Positions 17,115 through 25,684 of a stretch of DNA of 64,000 bases are shown piece after piece. The notes under the pieces are model-generated. The model saw nothing but the letters and a program-made list of their open reading frames with translations, searched no databases and was not told where the DNA came from. Every line of letters starts with the position of its first letter. Within the stretch, counting starts at the first letter, position 1. Source of the DNA: Streptomyces griseorubiginosus (GTDB lineage: Bacteria > Actinomycetota > Actinomycetes > Streptomycetales > Streptomycetaceae); NCBI RefSeq assembly GCF_001514195.1, contig NZ_KQ948747.1:73572-137571 (forward strand). Reading direction: 5' to 3'. The translations under genes were made by a program, and so were the position numbers.

Positions 17115-18088
17115 ACAAGGCGGCCGTCGGCCACTCGAGTGGCGGCCTGCTTGAGCCTACTTAGCAGCGGCACAGCCTCGACGTGGATCACCCCAGGGAG
17201 ACCACCTAGCTGCTCAGTGACATAGCTGAAGAGCTCAACGCTATCGCGGCAGGTTACTGCGGCCACGATGTTCGCAGAGCCCGTGATCGCAGCGACCCAA
17301 CTGGTCTGCCGATGCGAGGAGAGCGCCTCACAGACCGTGACAATGAGGTTCGGTGAGACTTGGAGGAGCAGCGTGGCGGAAACTCGATAGCCGAATGCTT
17401 CCAACATCACGTCCACGTCCACGGTGACCGCACCACTATCCAGGAGCGCCTGGAGACGGCCTCTGACGCGGGACAGCGGCCAGTTGAGGGTACGGGACAG
17501 CGCAGACGCAGTGGATCTGCCGTCCCGGCGCAGTTCCTCCAAAAGTGCGCGGTCTTCGAGGAGCACCGGACTGCACGTCTCCTCCCGTCGGCGAGGATCG
17601 CGCCCCTCAAGGAGATGTCGCTTCGCGTCCTCGCTCAGCGGCTCCTCGAAACCAGACCACTCAGCAGGGCCGCCAGAGTACGAGTGCAGCACCAGGTGAG
17701 CGGTGAACGAGAGCACTTCTGCCGTGTGTGAGATCCGGGGCAGCACTCCCGTGCCGCAGGCTGCATCGTGGGGCAGGGTCGTGGTGCACATCAGCTCCGC
17801 ACCGCCGGAGTGCAGTGCAACCCAGGAAACGTCGTCCCGCGCAGCAAGCACATCGCCCAGGTGGGCAGCGGCAGCAGGGCGGCACTGCAGTCGCAGCAGC
17901 CAGAGCCCCCGTCTGGAAGAAGCAGCTGCTTCAGTAACCAGGACGCGGAGCACACCTGCCCCGCGCATGGCGCGGTAGCGGCGTGTCGCAGTCTGCTCCG
18001 ATACCCCCACTACCTCCGCGATGCGTCGCATCGGGGCCCGCCCGTCGAGCATCAGGCATTGGAGGATTTGTTGATCCACGGCGTCCAT
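17108..18088 (-). CDS. Lrp/AsnC-family transcriptional regulator (tandem-domain)
   Basis: 326 aa, about twice the size of a simple Lrp. The first HTH is ILQCLMLDGRAPMRRIAEVV with GVSEQTATRRYRAM (residues 8-45), followed by an effector-like domain. A second HTH (ALLEELRRDGRSTASALSRT, about 180-200) is followed by a second RAM-like domain (GYRVSATLLLQVSPN, WVAAITGSANIVAAVTC). Doubled AsnC proteins are common in actinomycetes. It is divergent from the VOC/reductase/monooxygenase cluster and probably regulates it. The last codons lie against the IS630 end, so the C terminus may have been altered by that insertion. Confidence 0.85.
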   Translation of the reverse strand: MDAVDQQILQCLMLDGRAPMRRIAEVVGVSEQTATRRYRAMRGAGVLRVLVTEAAASSRRGLWLLRLQCRPAAAAHLGDVLAARDDVSWVALHSGGAELMCTTTLPHDAACGTGVLPRISHTAEVLSFTAHLVLHSYSGGPAEWSGFEEPLSEDAKRHLLEGRDPRRREETCSPVLLEDRALLEELRRDGRSTASALSRTLNWPLSRVRGRLQALLDSGAVTVDVDVMLEAFGYRVSATLLLQVSPNLIVTVCEALSSHRQTSWVAAITGSANIVAAVTCRDSVELFSYVTEQLGGLPGVIHVEAVPLLSRLKQAATRVADGRLVY

Positions 18089-18133
18089 GAGTGCAGTTTA
18101 GTTCTCTCGGCCCGATCTCATGGAAGTAACTAT

Positions 18134-18143
18134 CCAATATTGG
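18134..18143. promoter_or_regulatory. Candidate AsnC operator palindrome
   Basis: The perfect AT-centred palindrome CCAATATTGG sits in the 99-bp divergent region between the AsnC-type gene and the VOC gene, 54 bp from the VOC ATG. It stands out against the GC-rich background and fits the small AT-centred sites of Lrp/AsnC proteins. Confidence 0.4.
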
Positions 18144-18187
18144 CTGATCCTTAGAGCTTTTGGGGTCGCGTGGCGAGCATTCAAGTC

Positions 18188-18640
18188 ATGAGCGTTTTGA
18201 ACCACCAGATCGTCTGGGCACGCGACGCTGAGACCTCGGCCCGCTTTCTGGCCGACATGCTGGGTTTCGAGCCCCCGGTGAAACTGGGCCATTTTGTGAT
18301 GGTGCAGGTTAGTCCTGACATCACTTTCGACTTCATGACCACCGACCGTGACATCACGGCTCAGCACTACGCCTTCCTGGTCAGCGAGGAAGAGTTTGAC
18401 GTGATCATCGGCCGGGTGCGGGAGTGCGCCCTAGAGTACTGGGCGGACCCCAAGCATCAGGACGCGAGCAACATCAACCGCCTCGATGACGGACGCGGCG
18501 TCTACTTCAACGACCCCAGCGGTCATGAGCTGGAGATCATCACACGCCCCTATGGCAGTGGCGGGCTCGACGCCGAGCACGTCAACCCGCTGCTCATGGA
18601 GGAGCTCGCGGCGAGCGGGAAGCTTCCGGACCTTTCATGA
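18188..18640 (+). CDS. VOC (glyoxalase/bleomycin-resistance-fold) family protein
   Basis: 150 aa with the paired beta-alpha-beta-beta-beta modules of the vicinal-oxygen-chelate fold: NHQIVWARDAETSARFLADM, FVMVQVSPDITFDFMTTD, HYAFLVSEEEFDVIIGRV, GRGVYFNDPSGHELEIITRP. His and Glu candidates for metal binding are present (NHQI, HYAF, ELEII). Such proteins act as dioxygenases, isomerases or drug-binding proteins; reaction unknown. The ATG at 18188 is used; a GTG at 18170 in the same frame would add six residues. Its stop overlaps the next gene's ATG by 4 bp, so the genes form an operon. Confidence 0.8.
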   Translation: MSVLNHQIVWARDAETSARFLADMLGFEPPVKLGHFVMVQVSPDITFDFMTTDRDITAQHYAFLVSEEEFDVIIGRVRECALEYWADPKHQDASNINRLDDGRGVYFNDPSGHELEIITRPYGSGGLDAEHVNPLLMEELAASGKLPDLS

Positions 18641-19215
18641 CCGCATTGACCGACCGTTCCCTCGTTCAGGTTTTGATAGCGAGCACTCGGCCGAACCGCG
18701 CAGGCGAACCCACCGCACGTTGGGTCGCCGAACAGGCTGCCACGGGCGGTGTCTTCGACATCGAAGTTGTCGACCTGGCCAAGGTCAACCTACCGATGCT
18801 CGCCGAACCAGGGCACCCAAGCGAGCGAAATTATCAGCTGCCGTCCACGCGCGCGTTCAGCGAGGTCATAGACCGCGCGCGGCGGCATAGGTTTTCGTGA
18901 TGCCGGAGTACAACCACAGCTACAACGCCGCCTTGAAGAACGCCCTGGACCACCTGTTCTGGGAAGGGCGCGGCAAGCCGGTCATATTGGTCAGCTATGG
19001 CGGCGTGGCCGCCGGCGCTCGAGCCGCGGCGGCACTGGAACCGGTGCTGATCTCGCTCCAACTGCATGTGGTCGGCTTCGTCCCGATCCCGCTCACCGAC
19101 CAACTCCCCCCTTCACGACGACAGGCGGTCGCTCCGTCCTACCGAACCGATCGAGCACAGCCTCACCAATGCCCTGGACGCTCTGCGCCGAGCCATACAG
19201 CAGAGAACGGTCTGA
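18637..19215 (+). pseudogene. NADPH-dependent FMN reductase-like gene, broken by two frameshifts
   Basis: Starts at ATG 18637 (ATGA overlap with the VOC gene) and reads VQVLIASTRPNRAGEPTARW, FDIEVVDLAKVNLPMLAEP, the N-terminal flavodoxin-like fold with an ST/RPNR flavin loop. The frame breaks near 18885 and resumes as VFVMPEYNHSYNAALKNALDH and KPVILVSYGGVAAGARAAAA (the PEYN flavin-binding motif), then breaks again at the CCCCCC run near 19110 before LRPTEPIEHSLTNALDALRR and a stop at 19215. The ancestral product would be about 190 aa and would supply reduced flavin, for example to the downstream monooxygenase-like protein. Confidence 0.75.
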
Positions 19216-19258
19216 CCGAGCGCCAGATCACCCCAGCAGTCTTCGAAAGAGAACTACC

Positions 19259-19630
19259 ATGCCGAAATTCACCGAGCTGGACCTTCATGTCGCACTCGCT
19301 GACCAGCTTGAGGAGGGGGGCGGACCAGTCATCCTCGTCAACCTCTTGTGCGTCGCCCCCGAAGACGTCGACCAACTGCTGCTGGCTTGGTCCACCGACG
19401 CGGCTGCCCTGAAGAATCAACCGGGCTTCATCTCCACCCAGCTGTACCGCGGTATCGCTGGCAGCAGCGCCTTCCTCAATTACGCTGTCTGGGAGTCAAC
19501 AGACCACTATCGGGCAGCCCGACTTGACGACAGCGCTCGCGCAGCCGCTCGCGAGCTCTACCCGGCCAGCCTCGTCGCCACCCCGCATCTGTTTCGAAAG
19601 CAGGCTGTGCCGGGAATCTGCGTGGCCTGA
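19259..19630 (+). CDS. Antibiotic-biosynthesis-monooxygenase-like (ABM fold) small protein
   Basis: 123 aa, single-domain ferredoxin-like fold: ELDLHVALADQLEEGGGPVI, LVNLLCVAPEDVDQLLLAW, PGFISTQLYRGIAGSSAFLN and YAVWESTDHYRAA, the pattern of ABM dimers. ABM proteins oxidise aromatic polyketides or act as heme-degrading or signalling enzymes. The ATG at 19259 follows AAAGAGA. It is the last gene of the VOC/reductase/ABM cluster under the divergent AsnC-type gene. With the reductase broken, its in vivo role is uncertain. Confidence 0.7.
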   Translation: MPKFTELDLHVALADQLEEGGGPVILVNLLCVAPEDVDQLLLAWSTDAAALKNQPGFISTQLYRGIAGSSAFLNYAVWESTDHYRAARLDDSARAAARELYPASLVATPHLFRKQAVPGICVA

Positions 19631-19769
19631 CAATTTGATGCGTGGTAGCGGTGTAATACGCGCCTGGCTTGCTGGCGGCAACCTGGGAAGGGAGGCGAAT
19701 CCCGAGATAGCGTCCCGAACCGGGCTGCCGTGCCAGATCGAGATCGCTCGGGCAAGCCGGCGTTGGCGG

Positions 19770-20094
19770 CTATCGGGCCTTCCCCCGGTGTTTGCCCTCC
19801 TGCTGACGCACCAACTCCCGTAAGAGGCCGTTGAGCTGGGCGAAGATGCCGTCGGATTGCCACTTGGCGAAGTAGCCGTAGACCGTGTTCCAGTTCGGGA
19901 AGTCGTGCGGCAATAGCGCCACTGCACCCCGGTGCGGTCCACGTACAGGATCGCGTTCATGATTTCGCGCAGGTCATGCTCGGGCGGCCGACCGAAGTCC
20001 AGGGCCCGACGCCGGCGTTCGAAGCGCCACGCGGACAGCACCGGCCCGATCGGGCATCGGACAGATCACTCGGATACGCACGTCGGTCGGCCAT
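19770..20094 (-). pseudogene. IS5-family transposase N-terminal fragment, frameshifted
   Basis: From ATG 20094: ADRRAYPSDLSDAR, a short deletion, then VLSAWRFERRRRALDFGRPP, HDLREIMNAILYVDRTGVQW. A one-T loss shifts the frame before LPHDFPNWNTVYGYFAKWQS and LNGLLRELVRQQEGKHRG. The DDE core is missing. It is the same subgroup as the element at 39374-40207. 19631-19769 shows nothing. Confidence 0.75.
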
Positions 20095-20414
20095 GTCCTG
20101 GACGTACCGCCGGCCGGGGGCGTGCGCCCAGGCGGGCATCCTGCCTGGTGGAAGCACGGAACAGATCCGGGCATCCTGGAATGAGACAGGCGTAAGCCGA
20201 CCTGGGCCCCAGACTTCACACCATCGGCCTCAGGAAGCAAGACCACCATCGCCGTGCCGGCCGGTGGTTGGCACGAGCGTGAACGTCTTGTGCCTCTTCG
20301 ACCGGCAGGTTCAGCTCGCAGACGGTGGTCGAGCCACTGGCGCCGCTGCCGTCCGCGGTGGTCGTCCGGCGGCCGGGGCTCGGGGCCGGGCGGCACGGCG
20401 GAGCGCCGTGTCCG
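20095..20414. other. Non-coding stretch of about 320 bp
   Basis: No gene supported on either strand. Open frames here lack ribosome sites, recognisable motifs and family resemblance. It separates the IS5 fragment from the 3' end of the GMC oxidoreductase gene. Confidence 0.4.
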
Positions 20415-22040
20415 TCAGCCGCGGTCGGCGCCGATCATTTCGGCGGCGCGCTCGCCCACGACCATGGACGGGGCCATTGTGTTGGCGATCGTGACGTGGG
20501 GGAGGACCGAGGCGTCGGCGACCCGCAGACCGTCGATGCCGTGGACCTTGAGCCGGCTGTCCACGACGGCGAGGCTGTCGCGTCCCATCCTGGCCGTGCC
20601 GCACTGGTGCCAGAAGGTCTCGACGGAGTCCCGCACGAACTCCTCGCAGACGGACCTTGAGGACGTTGCGGGAGACACCTCCCGCTCGGCGAACGGACGC
20701 AGCGCCGCGGAGTTGCCGATCTCCCGGGCCATGGCGACGGCGGCCAGGGCGGACCGCAGGTCTTCGGGGTCGGCGAGGAAGTTCGTCTCGATGCGTGGCC
20801 GGTCCAGCGGATCGGTGCTTGCAAGCTGGACGCGACCGCGGCTGCCACCGCGCGTGCGCATGGCCGGCATCAGAGTGAAACTCCTCGCCGGTGGCGGGAA
20901 CTGGGCGGCGCTCTCGGCGGATACGGAGGCGGTGGGGGAGAGGTACATGACGAATTCCGGTGCTCCCGGCCGTGTGTCGTCGGTCCACATGCAGACCGCT
21001 TGACTGCGTGTGGGTGCGGGCATCGGCACGTCTTTGGCCTCCCAGACGCAGCCGAGGCGCATGTGGTCGTCGAGGTTGCGGCCGACGCCCGGAAGATGCT
21101 GGACGGTCGGGATGCCAAAGGGGCGCAGTTCGGACTCGTCGCCGATTCCGGAACGCATGAGGACGGCCGGTGTGCCGATCGCGCCGAGGGAGAGGATCAC
21201 CTCCTGCGAGGCGCCGGCCCGCAGGGTCCTCCCGTCGTGGATGATTTCGACGCCGATGGCCCGGCGGCCGGTGAGCAGGACGCGGGAGACGGTCGTGTGC
21301 GGCAGGACTGTCAGGTTCGGTCGGCCCACGAGGTCGGCGACGTAGGCGCGGAAGGGGGTCTGGCGCTGCCCCGCGTGGATGTTCTCCTCGCGTACGGCGC
21401 AGCCAATGTCCTTCTCCATCATGGCGCCGTTGGAACTGTCGAAGCGGGGCAGACCCACGCTCTGGGCGCCGTCCAGGTAGGAGGTGAACAGCGGGTGCAC
21501 GTCCTGCGCCGGTCGGATGCGCAGGGGCCCTCCGCTGCCCCGGCGATCGGGATCGGCCGGGCCCTGCCAGTCCTCGATCCTGCGATAGATCTCCAGCGCA
21601 TGGGCGTAACCCCAGTCGGGGTCATCCGTCGCCTCGGCAAAGGAGTCCCAGTCGCTCTGGTGACCGCGGGCCCACACGCCCGCGTTGATGGCGCCTCCGC
21701 CACCCAGTCCGCGGCCCGTCGCGTAGTCCAGCCGACGGCCGTTCAGGTGCCAGTTCGGCGCCGTGACATGGTCCCATGTCCGCTCGCTGCCGAGGTTGAG
21801 CGGCCACAGGTCCGGATCCCGCACGCTGTCGGCGTAGTCGTCGCCACCGCTCTCCACGAGCAGCACGGTGACATCGGGGTCGGCCGCGAGTCGGCCGGCG
21901 ACGACGGAGCCCGCGGTACCGGCGCCGCACACGATGTAGTCGAAAGTCTTGCCCTCGTCGATATGGTCTGCGAGGTCAAGCCGCCGCAAATGTGGTGCCG
22001 CTGCGGTGCCGTCGTGCCCGGGCCCGTTGCTCACGTCCAT
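20415..22040 (-). CDS. GMC-family FAD-dependent oxidoreductase (choline dehydrogenase/alcohol oxidase type)
   Basis: 541 aa. The FAD-binding Rossmann motif is YIVCGAGTAGSVVAGRL (about residues 35-51). GMC signature 1 is around ATGRGLGGGGAINAGVWARG (near 105-125), signature 2 around GAIGTPAVLMRSGIG (near 290). The C-terminal active site shows FWHQCGTARMG (catalytic His) and VLPHVTIANTMAPSM (second His/Asn). It oxidises alcohols to aldehydes using FAD; substrate unknown. No signal peptide. The ATG at 22040 follows GAGGGGAAG; the frame is open further upstream to 22223. It is transcribed alone, away from the TetR cluster. Confidence 0.9.
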   Translation of the reverse strand: MDVSNGPGHDGTAAAPHLRRLDLADHIDEGKTFDYIVCGAGTAGSVVAGRLAADPDVTVLLVESGGDDYADSVRDPDLWPLNLGSERTWDHVTAPNWHLNGRRLDYATGRGLGGGGAINAGVWARGHQSDWDSFAEATDDPDWGYAHALEIYRRIEDWQGPADPDRRGSGGPLRIRPAQDVHPLFTSYLDGAQSVGLPRFDSSNGAMMEKDIGCAVREENIHAGQRQTPFRAYVADLVGRPNLTVLPHTTVSRVLLTGRRAIGVEIIHDGRTLRAGASQEVILSLGAIGTPAVLMRSGIGDESELRPFGIPTVQHLPGVGRNLDDHMRLGCVWEAKDVPMPAPTRSQAVCMWTDDTRPGAPEFVMYLSPTASVSAESAAQFPPPARSFTLMPAMRTRGGSRGRVQLASTDPLDRPRIETNFLADPEDLRSALAAVAMAREIGNSAALRPFAEREVSPATSSRSVCEEFVRDSVETFWHQCGTARMGRDSLAVVDSRLKVHGIDGLRVADASVLPHVTIANTMAPSMVVGERAAEMIGADRG

Positions 22041-22560
22041 CTTCCCCTCAGGTCGTCGGGGCCTGCTCCGTCGAAACGGGCGCTCCGCCGTCGGCGCCGT
22101 CCCCGCCGCCCAAGGGCGGGCCGCCGACAGGTCGCTGCCCATCATGCCCCGGCCCCGGCCCCAGGCCGCCCGCCGCGAGCGCGGCTTTCCCCGGCGTACG
22201 GGCACTCGGGAACAAACAGGCAAGACCGAGGGCAGTCACTGGTTCTCTGGGTTCCGGTTACAGCACCAGCTGGAGCCGCATGCCGCCCGATATCTCGAGG
22301 CGCTCGACGTTGATCCAGCGCACGACGTCCCGGATGGCACCGCCGTTGAGGTCCCGTGCCCGGTTCGGTGAGTTCGGCGGCGCAGACTGTCGGCGCCTCT
22401 CAACGAACCATCGTGAACCGGACACGATCCAACGACGCCGAAGCCCTGAGGCAGGATGAGGCTGTCGTCAGGGTCTGTAGCTTCGGTGTCCGACAGATGC
22501 AGGTCCTGCGCGGCGAAGAGCGCCAGCGACTGCTCGACGGTCCGCTGTCTCCGGACGAGC
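22041..22560. other. Gene-poor region upstream of the GMC gene
   Basis: No intact gene. A minus-strand stretch (about 22242-22330) reads LNGGAIRDVVRWINVERLEI and ends at a stop; it could be the tail of a lost gene, but I do not recognise it. The rest shows no motif on either strand. Confidence 0.35.
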
Positions 22561-22960
22561 GCCGACGTCCTCTTCCAATCCATGGAAGACGATGCAGTAC
22601 GAGGCCGTCGCCGTCATCGCGGGCACCCGCAAGGAACACCGCCCGTCGACGCCGCCTTCGAACAGTGCTGTGAGGCCACCAGCGCAATCGGCGTGCAGCG
22701 ATCGTTCGTAAGCATCTCGTCGCGGCCAATGCCGACTGCGCGAACGCGATTTGACCAAGCACGCTGAGCTCTCCGCATCGAGGGCCGATGCGTTGCGTGA
22801 ACGCGGCGCTGCCGAGCAGGCGGCAATCCTGGCCGCCGAGGTGGCGATGTGCGTGTTCCGCGGTGCGCTCGCCCGGTGGCACGGCGAGCCGGAGCACCGG
22901 GATCTGCGGACGCTTTCCGTGACAGTTGCGACAAGTTGTCGTCCGTACGCGCCGACCGCT
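22560..22960 (+). pseudogene. Decayed TetR-family regulator, C-terminal part
   Basis: Pieces in several frames resemble the ligand domain of a TetR regulator: VDAAFEQCCEATSAIGVQRS, then KHLVAANAD, then in a third frame LTKHAELSASRADALRERGA with AAILAAEVAMCVFRGALARW. At least two frameshifts are needed, and the N-terminal HTH is not recognisable. It is probably a dead regulator of the neighbouring genes. Confidence 0.4.
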
Positions 22961-23087
22961 CGAGCGACCAGGGACTGCCGACCACCTCACGGCTCAGCGC
23001 GCTGCACCGCCGTCACGTCGGGCAGCGGACTGCCGAGTAGGCGGCCCTCGTCAGTCAGGCGACCTCGCGCGAACAGTGCAGATGTGC

Positions 23088-23708
23088 TCAGTGCTCTTCG
23101 TGTTCTTGCGTGGTCGGGTCGGTGCGGGTGAGGCCGGTGAGCAGTAGGTCGATCATCTGGCGTGCGTGGTAGTCGGGGAACGTTTCGACTCCGATGCACA
23201 GGTTGCCGACGGCGAGCATGAGGTCGTACGCGCGGACGTCGGGGCGTGTGGAGCCCGCGGCGGCGGATGCCGTCAGCAGTCGATCGAGGACGGGCAGAAG
23301 GCGTTCGACGAACTCGTTGTGCAGGTTCTCGAACCCGGCCTGGTCGGAGTGCATGGCTTCGGCGAGGCCGTGCTTGGTGACCAGGAAGTCGGCGAATCGG
23401 TGCACCCACGTGCGCAGGGCCTGGTAGGGCGGGTCGGTGGCGGAGTCCGTGGGGTCCGTGGGTGTGGTGGTGGCGAGGGCGTCGACCTGGTGTTTGAAGA
23501 CGGCGACTACCAGATCCGCCCGGGTGGGGAAGTGGCGGTAGATGGTGCCCATGCCGAGTCCTGACTCGGCGGCGATCTCCCGCACGGGGGCGTGGACGCC
23601 GGCGCGTACGAACACAGCCGCCGCGGCGTCCAGCAGAGCCCGTTCGTTGCGGCGGACGTCGGCTCGATTGCGGCCTGCGGGAGACGGATCGGTCGAGGGT
23701 GTGGGCAT
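23088..23708 (-). CDS. TetR/AcrR-family transcriptional regulator
   Basis: 206 aa. The HTH is VREIAAESGLGMGTIYRHFP (about residues 42-61), preceded by RRNERALLDAAAAVFVRAG. The C-terminal domain contains LRTWVHRFADFLVTKHGLAE and a long dimerisation helix. ATG 23708 follows GGAGG with good spacing; the longer open frame to 23852 would run through the operators, so it is rejected. It is divergent from the hydrolase/F420 oxidoreductase/esterase/cyclase cluster starting at 23840. Two palindromes between them indicate tight autoregulated control of the catabolic genes. Confidence 0.85.
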   Translation of the reverse strand: MPTPSTDPSPAGRNRADVRRNERALLDAAAAVFVRAGVHAPVREIAAESGLGMGTIYRHFPTRADLVVAVFKHQVDALATTTPTDPTDSATDPPYQALRTWVHRFADFLVTKHGLAEAMHSDQAGFENLHNEFVERLLPVLDRLLTASAAAGSTRPDVRAYDLMLAVGNLCIGVETFPDYHARQMIDLLLTGLTRTDPTTQEHEEH

Positions 23709-23730
23709 CGGGAGGGCCTCCGCTTGTAAA

Positions 23731-23773
23731 ACGGAGCAACGCTCCGTACGCTCGAAACCGGAGCGGCGCTCCG
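23731..23773. promoter_or_regulatory. Tandem TetR operators (two GGAGC-N3-GCTCC palindromes)
   Basis: Operator 1 is ACGGAGC-AAC-GCTCCGT (23731-23747); operator 2 is CGGAGC-GGC-GCTCCG (23759-23773). Their centres are 27 bp apart and both lie in the 131-bp gap between the TetR gene (start 23708) and the hydrolase gene (start 23840). The shared core makes the call strong. Confidence 0.75.
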
Positions 23774-23839
23774 TATTTGTCATTTTGGCAGATGCCGCGC
23801 GCTCCGAGCCACTCGACGTTCTTTGAAAGGCGCCATGCC

Positions 23840-24766
23840 ATGAGCACCGCACCCCTCGGCCGCAGCGATTCCGCCGTCCCGGTCGTCTCCGTCCGGCCGA
23901 TCACGCTGTCCGCCCCCGACCGTGGTGACGATCTGCGGGTACGGGTCACCGCGCCGGCAACCGGTCACCACCTGCCCGTCGTGGTCTTCTCGCACGGCAT
24001 GACCCTGGGCATGGACGACTACGCACCGCTGGCCGACTTCTGGGCCGCCCATGGGTTCGTCGTCATCCAGCCCACCCACCTCGACTCACTGGGCCTGCCC
24101 CCCGACGACCCCCGCAACCCGCTGATCTGGCGCATTCGCACCGACGATCTGACCGGCATCCTGGACCAGCTCGACGCCGTAGCAGCCGCTGTGCCCGGGC
24201 TGGCCGGCCGCATCGATCACGACCGCATCGCGGTCGCTGGACACTCCTGGGGCGCACAGACCGCCAGCACCCTTGCGGGCGCACGGGTGATCGACGCGGA
24301 CGGCACGGCCGGTGAGAGCATGGCCGATTCCCGGGTGAGGGCGGCGGTGCTGCTGTGCCTGCCCGGAACCGGCGGCGCCGACCTGAGCCCGCTGGCCGTC
24401 CAGTACTTCCCGTTCATGAGCCCTGATTTCGCCGAGCTGAAGACTCCGAGCCTCGTGGTCGCAGGCGACGCGGACCAGTCCCCGCTGACGGTGCGCGGCC
24501 CGGACTGGTTCACCGACGGCTACCGTCTGGGCCCGGGTGTCACCGATCTGCTGACCCTGTTCGGCGCGGAACACGGACTCGGCGGCATCCAGGGATCCCA
24601 CGACACGCGGACCACCGACGAAAGCCCCGAGCGTGTCGCGCTCGTCCAGCAGACGACCCTCGCGTACCTGCGCACCGCGCTCGGCCTCGACGACGATGCC
24701 TGGCCCACCGCCCGGCTGTCGCTGGCCGAGGTCGGCGAACCGCTGGGGAAGATCGACTCGAAGTGA
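23840..24766 (+). CDS. Alpha/beta hydrolase (chlorophyllase/dienelactone-hydrolase-like)
   Basis: 308 aa. The fold begins LPVVVFSHGMTLGMDDYAPL (oxyanion region), the nucleophile elbow is VAGHSWGAQTAS (Ser near residue 136), an acid candidate is in LVVAGDADQSPL and the His candidate in FGAEHGLGGIQG. No signal peptide. ATG 23840 follows GAAAGG. It is the first gene of a TetR-controlled operon; its stop overlaps the next start by 4 bp (GTGA). It likely hydrolyses an ester or lactone in the same pathway as the downstream esterase and cyclase. Substrate not predictable. Confidence 0.85.
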   Translation: MSTAPLGRSDSAVPVVSVRPITLSAPDRGDDLRVRVTAPATGHHLPVVVFSHGMTLGMDDYAPLADFWAAHGFVVIQPTHLDSLGLPPDDPRNPLIWRIRTDDLTGILDQLDAVAAAVPGLAGRIDHDRIAVAGHSWGAQTASTLAGARVIDADGTAGESMADSRVRAAVLLCLPGTGGADLSPLAVQYFPFMSPDFAELKTPSLVVAGDADQSPLTVRGPDWFTDGYRLGPGVTDLLTLFGAEHGLGGIQGSHDTRTTDESPERVALVQQTTLAYLRTALGLDDDAWPTARLSLAEVGEPLGKIDSK

Positions 24767-25668
24767 CCAGCCCCCTCGCCCCTGCCCGCGGACCCAGTTT
24801 CGGAATCATGACCGCCCCCGCACAGGTGGCATACGACGACGTCCTCCGGGTCTGGCGCGAGGCAGACGGCATCCCGCAGATCGAACACGCCTGGCTGTTC
24901 GACCACCTCATGCCGCTCGGCGGAGACCCGAACGGTCCCACCTTCGAGGGCTGGACACTGCTGTCCGCTCTCGCTGCCCGCACCGAGCGGCTGCGGCTCG
25001 GCGTGATGGTCACCAGCAACAGGTTCCGCCCACCGGCCCTGCTGGCCAAGATCGCCGCCACCGTCGATGTCGTCTCCGGCGGCCGGCTCGAGTTCGGCAT
25101 CGGCGTCGGCTCGCGGCCCGATGCACCGCACGCCCGCCGTGAGTACGCAGCTCACGGCCTTACCTTCCACGACAGCACCCACGCGGTGGAAAGCCTCGCA
25201 GAAGCGTGCACGATCATCCGCCGGCTGTGGACCGAAACCGCACCGTTCGACTTCCATGGTGACCACCACCACCTGACGGGGGCGTTCTGCAGTCCCAAAC
25301 CCCTCCAGCGCCCCCGTCCGCCGATCCTCATCGGCGGACAGGCCACCCCGACGCTGCGCGTGGCGGCCGAGCACGCCGACCGCTGGAACATGCCCGGCGG
25401 CAGCATCGAAAAGGCGATCGGGCGTAGCACCGCACTGGACCGGCTGTGCATCGAGATCGGCCGCAACCCGGCCGAGATCACCCGATCCATCGTCCTGCCC
25501 GTCTCCTACGACCGTCCCCAGGACACCCGCAACACCATCCGCGCGGCGCTCGACGGCGGGTTCAGCCACATCGTCCTCGGACTCCACGCGCCCTATCCGC
25601 CCGCGGTCGCCCGCTGGGCCGCCGACACCATCATCGCCCCCCTCTCCGACAAGATCACCGCTCCCTGA
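24763..25668 (+). CDS. LLM-class (F420-dependent) oxidoreductase
   Basis: 301 aa, luciferase-like monooxygenase fold: HAWLFDHLMPLGGDPNGPTF, LRLGVMVTSNRFRPPALLAK, VVSGGRLEFGIGVGSRPDAP, PPILIGGQATPTLRVAAEHA. The SGGR and GIGVG motifs are those of the F420-dependent branch of bacterial luciferase-like enzymes. It transfers hydride or oxygen to a substrate using F420H2 or FMNH2. The GTG start at 24763 overlaps the upstream stop. Second gene of the TetR-controlled operon; the 16-bp gap to the next gene suggests co-transcription. Confidence 0.85.
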   Translation: MTSPLAPARGPSFGIMTAPAQVAYDDVLRVWREADGIPQIEHAWLFDHLMPLGGDPNGPTFEGWTLLSALAARTERLRLGVMVTSNRFRPPALLAKIAATVDVVSGGRLEFGIGVGSRPDAPHARREYAAHGLTFHDSTHAVESLAEACTIIRRLWTETAPFDFHGDHHHLTGAFCSPKPLQRPRPPILIGGQATPTLRVAAEHADRWNMPGGSIEKAIGRSTALDRLCIEIGRNPAEITRSIVLPVSYDRPQDTRNTIRAALDGGFSHIVLGLHAPYPPAVARWAADTIIAPLSDKITAP

Positions 25669-25684
25669 ATCCGAGGAACCGCCG

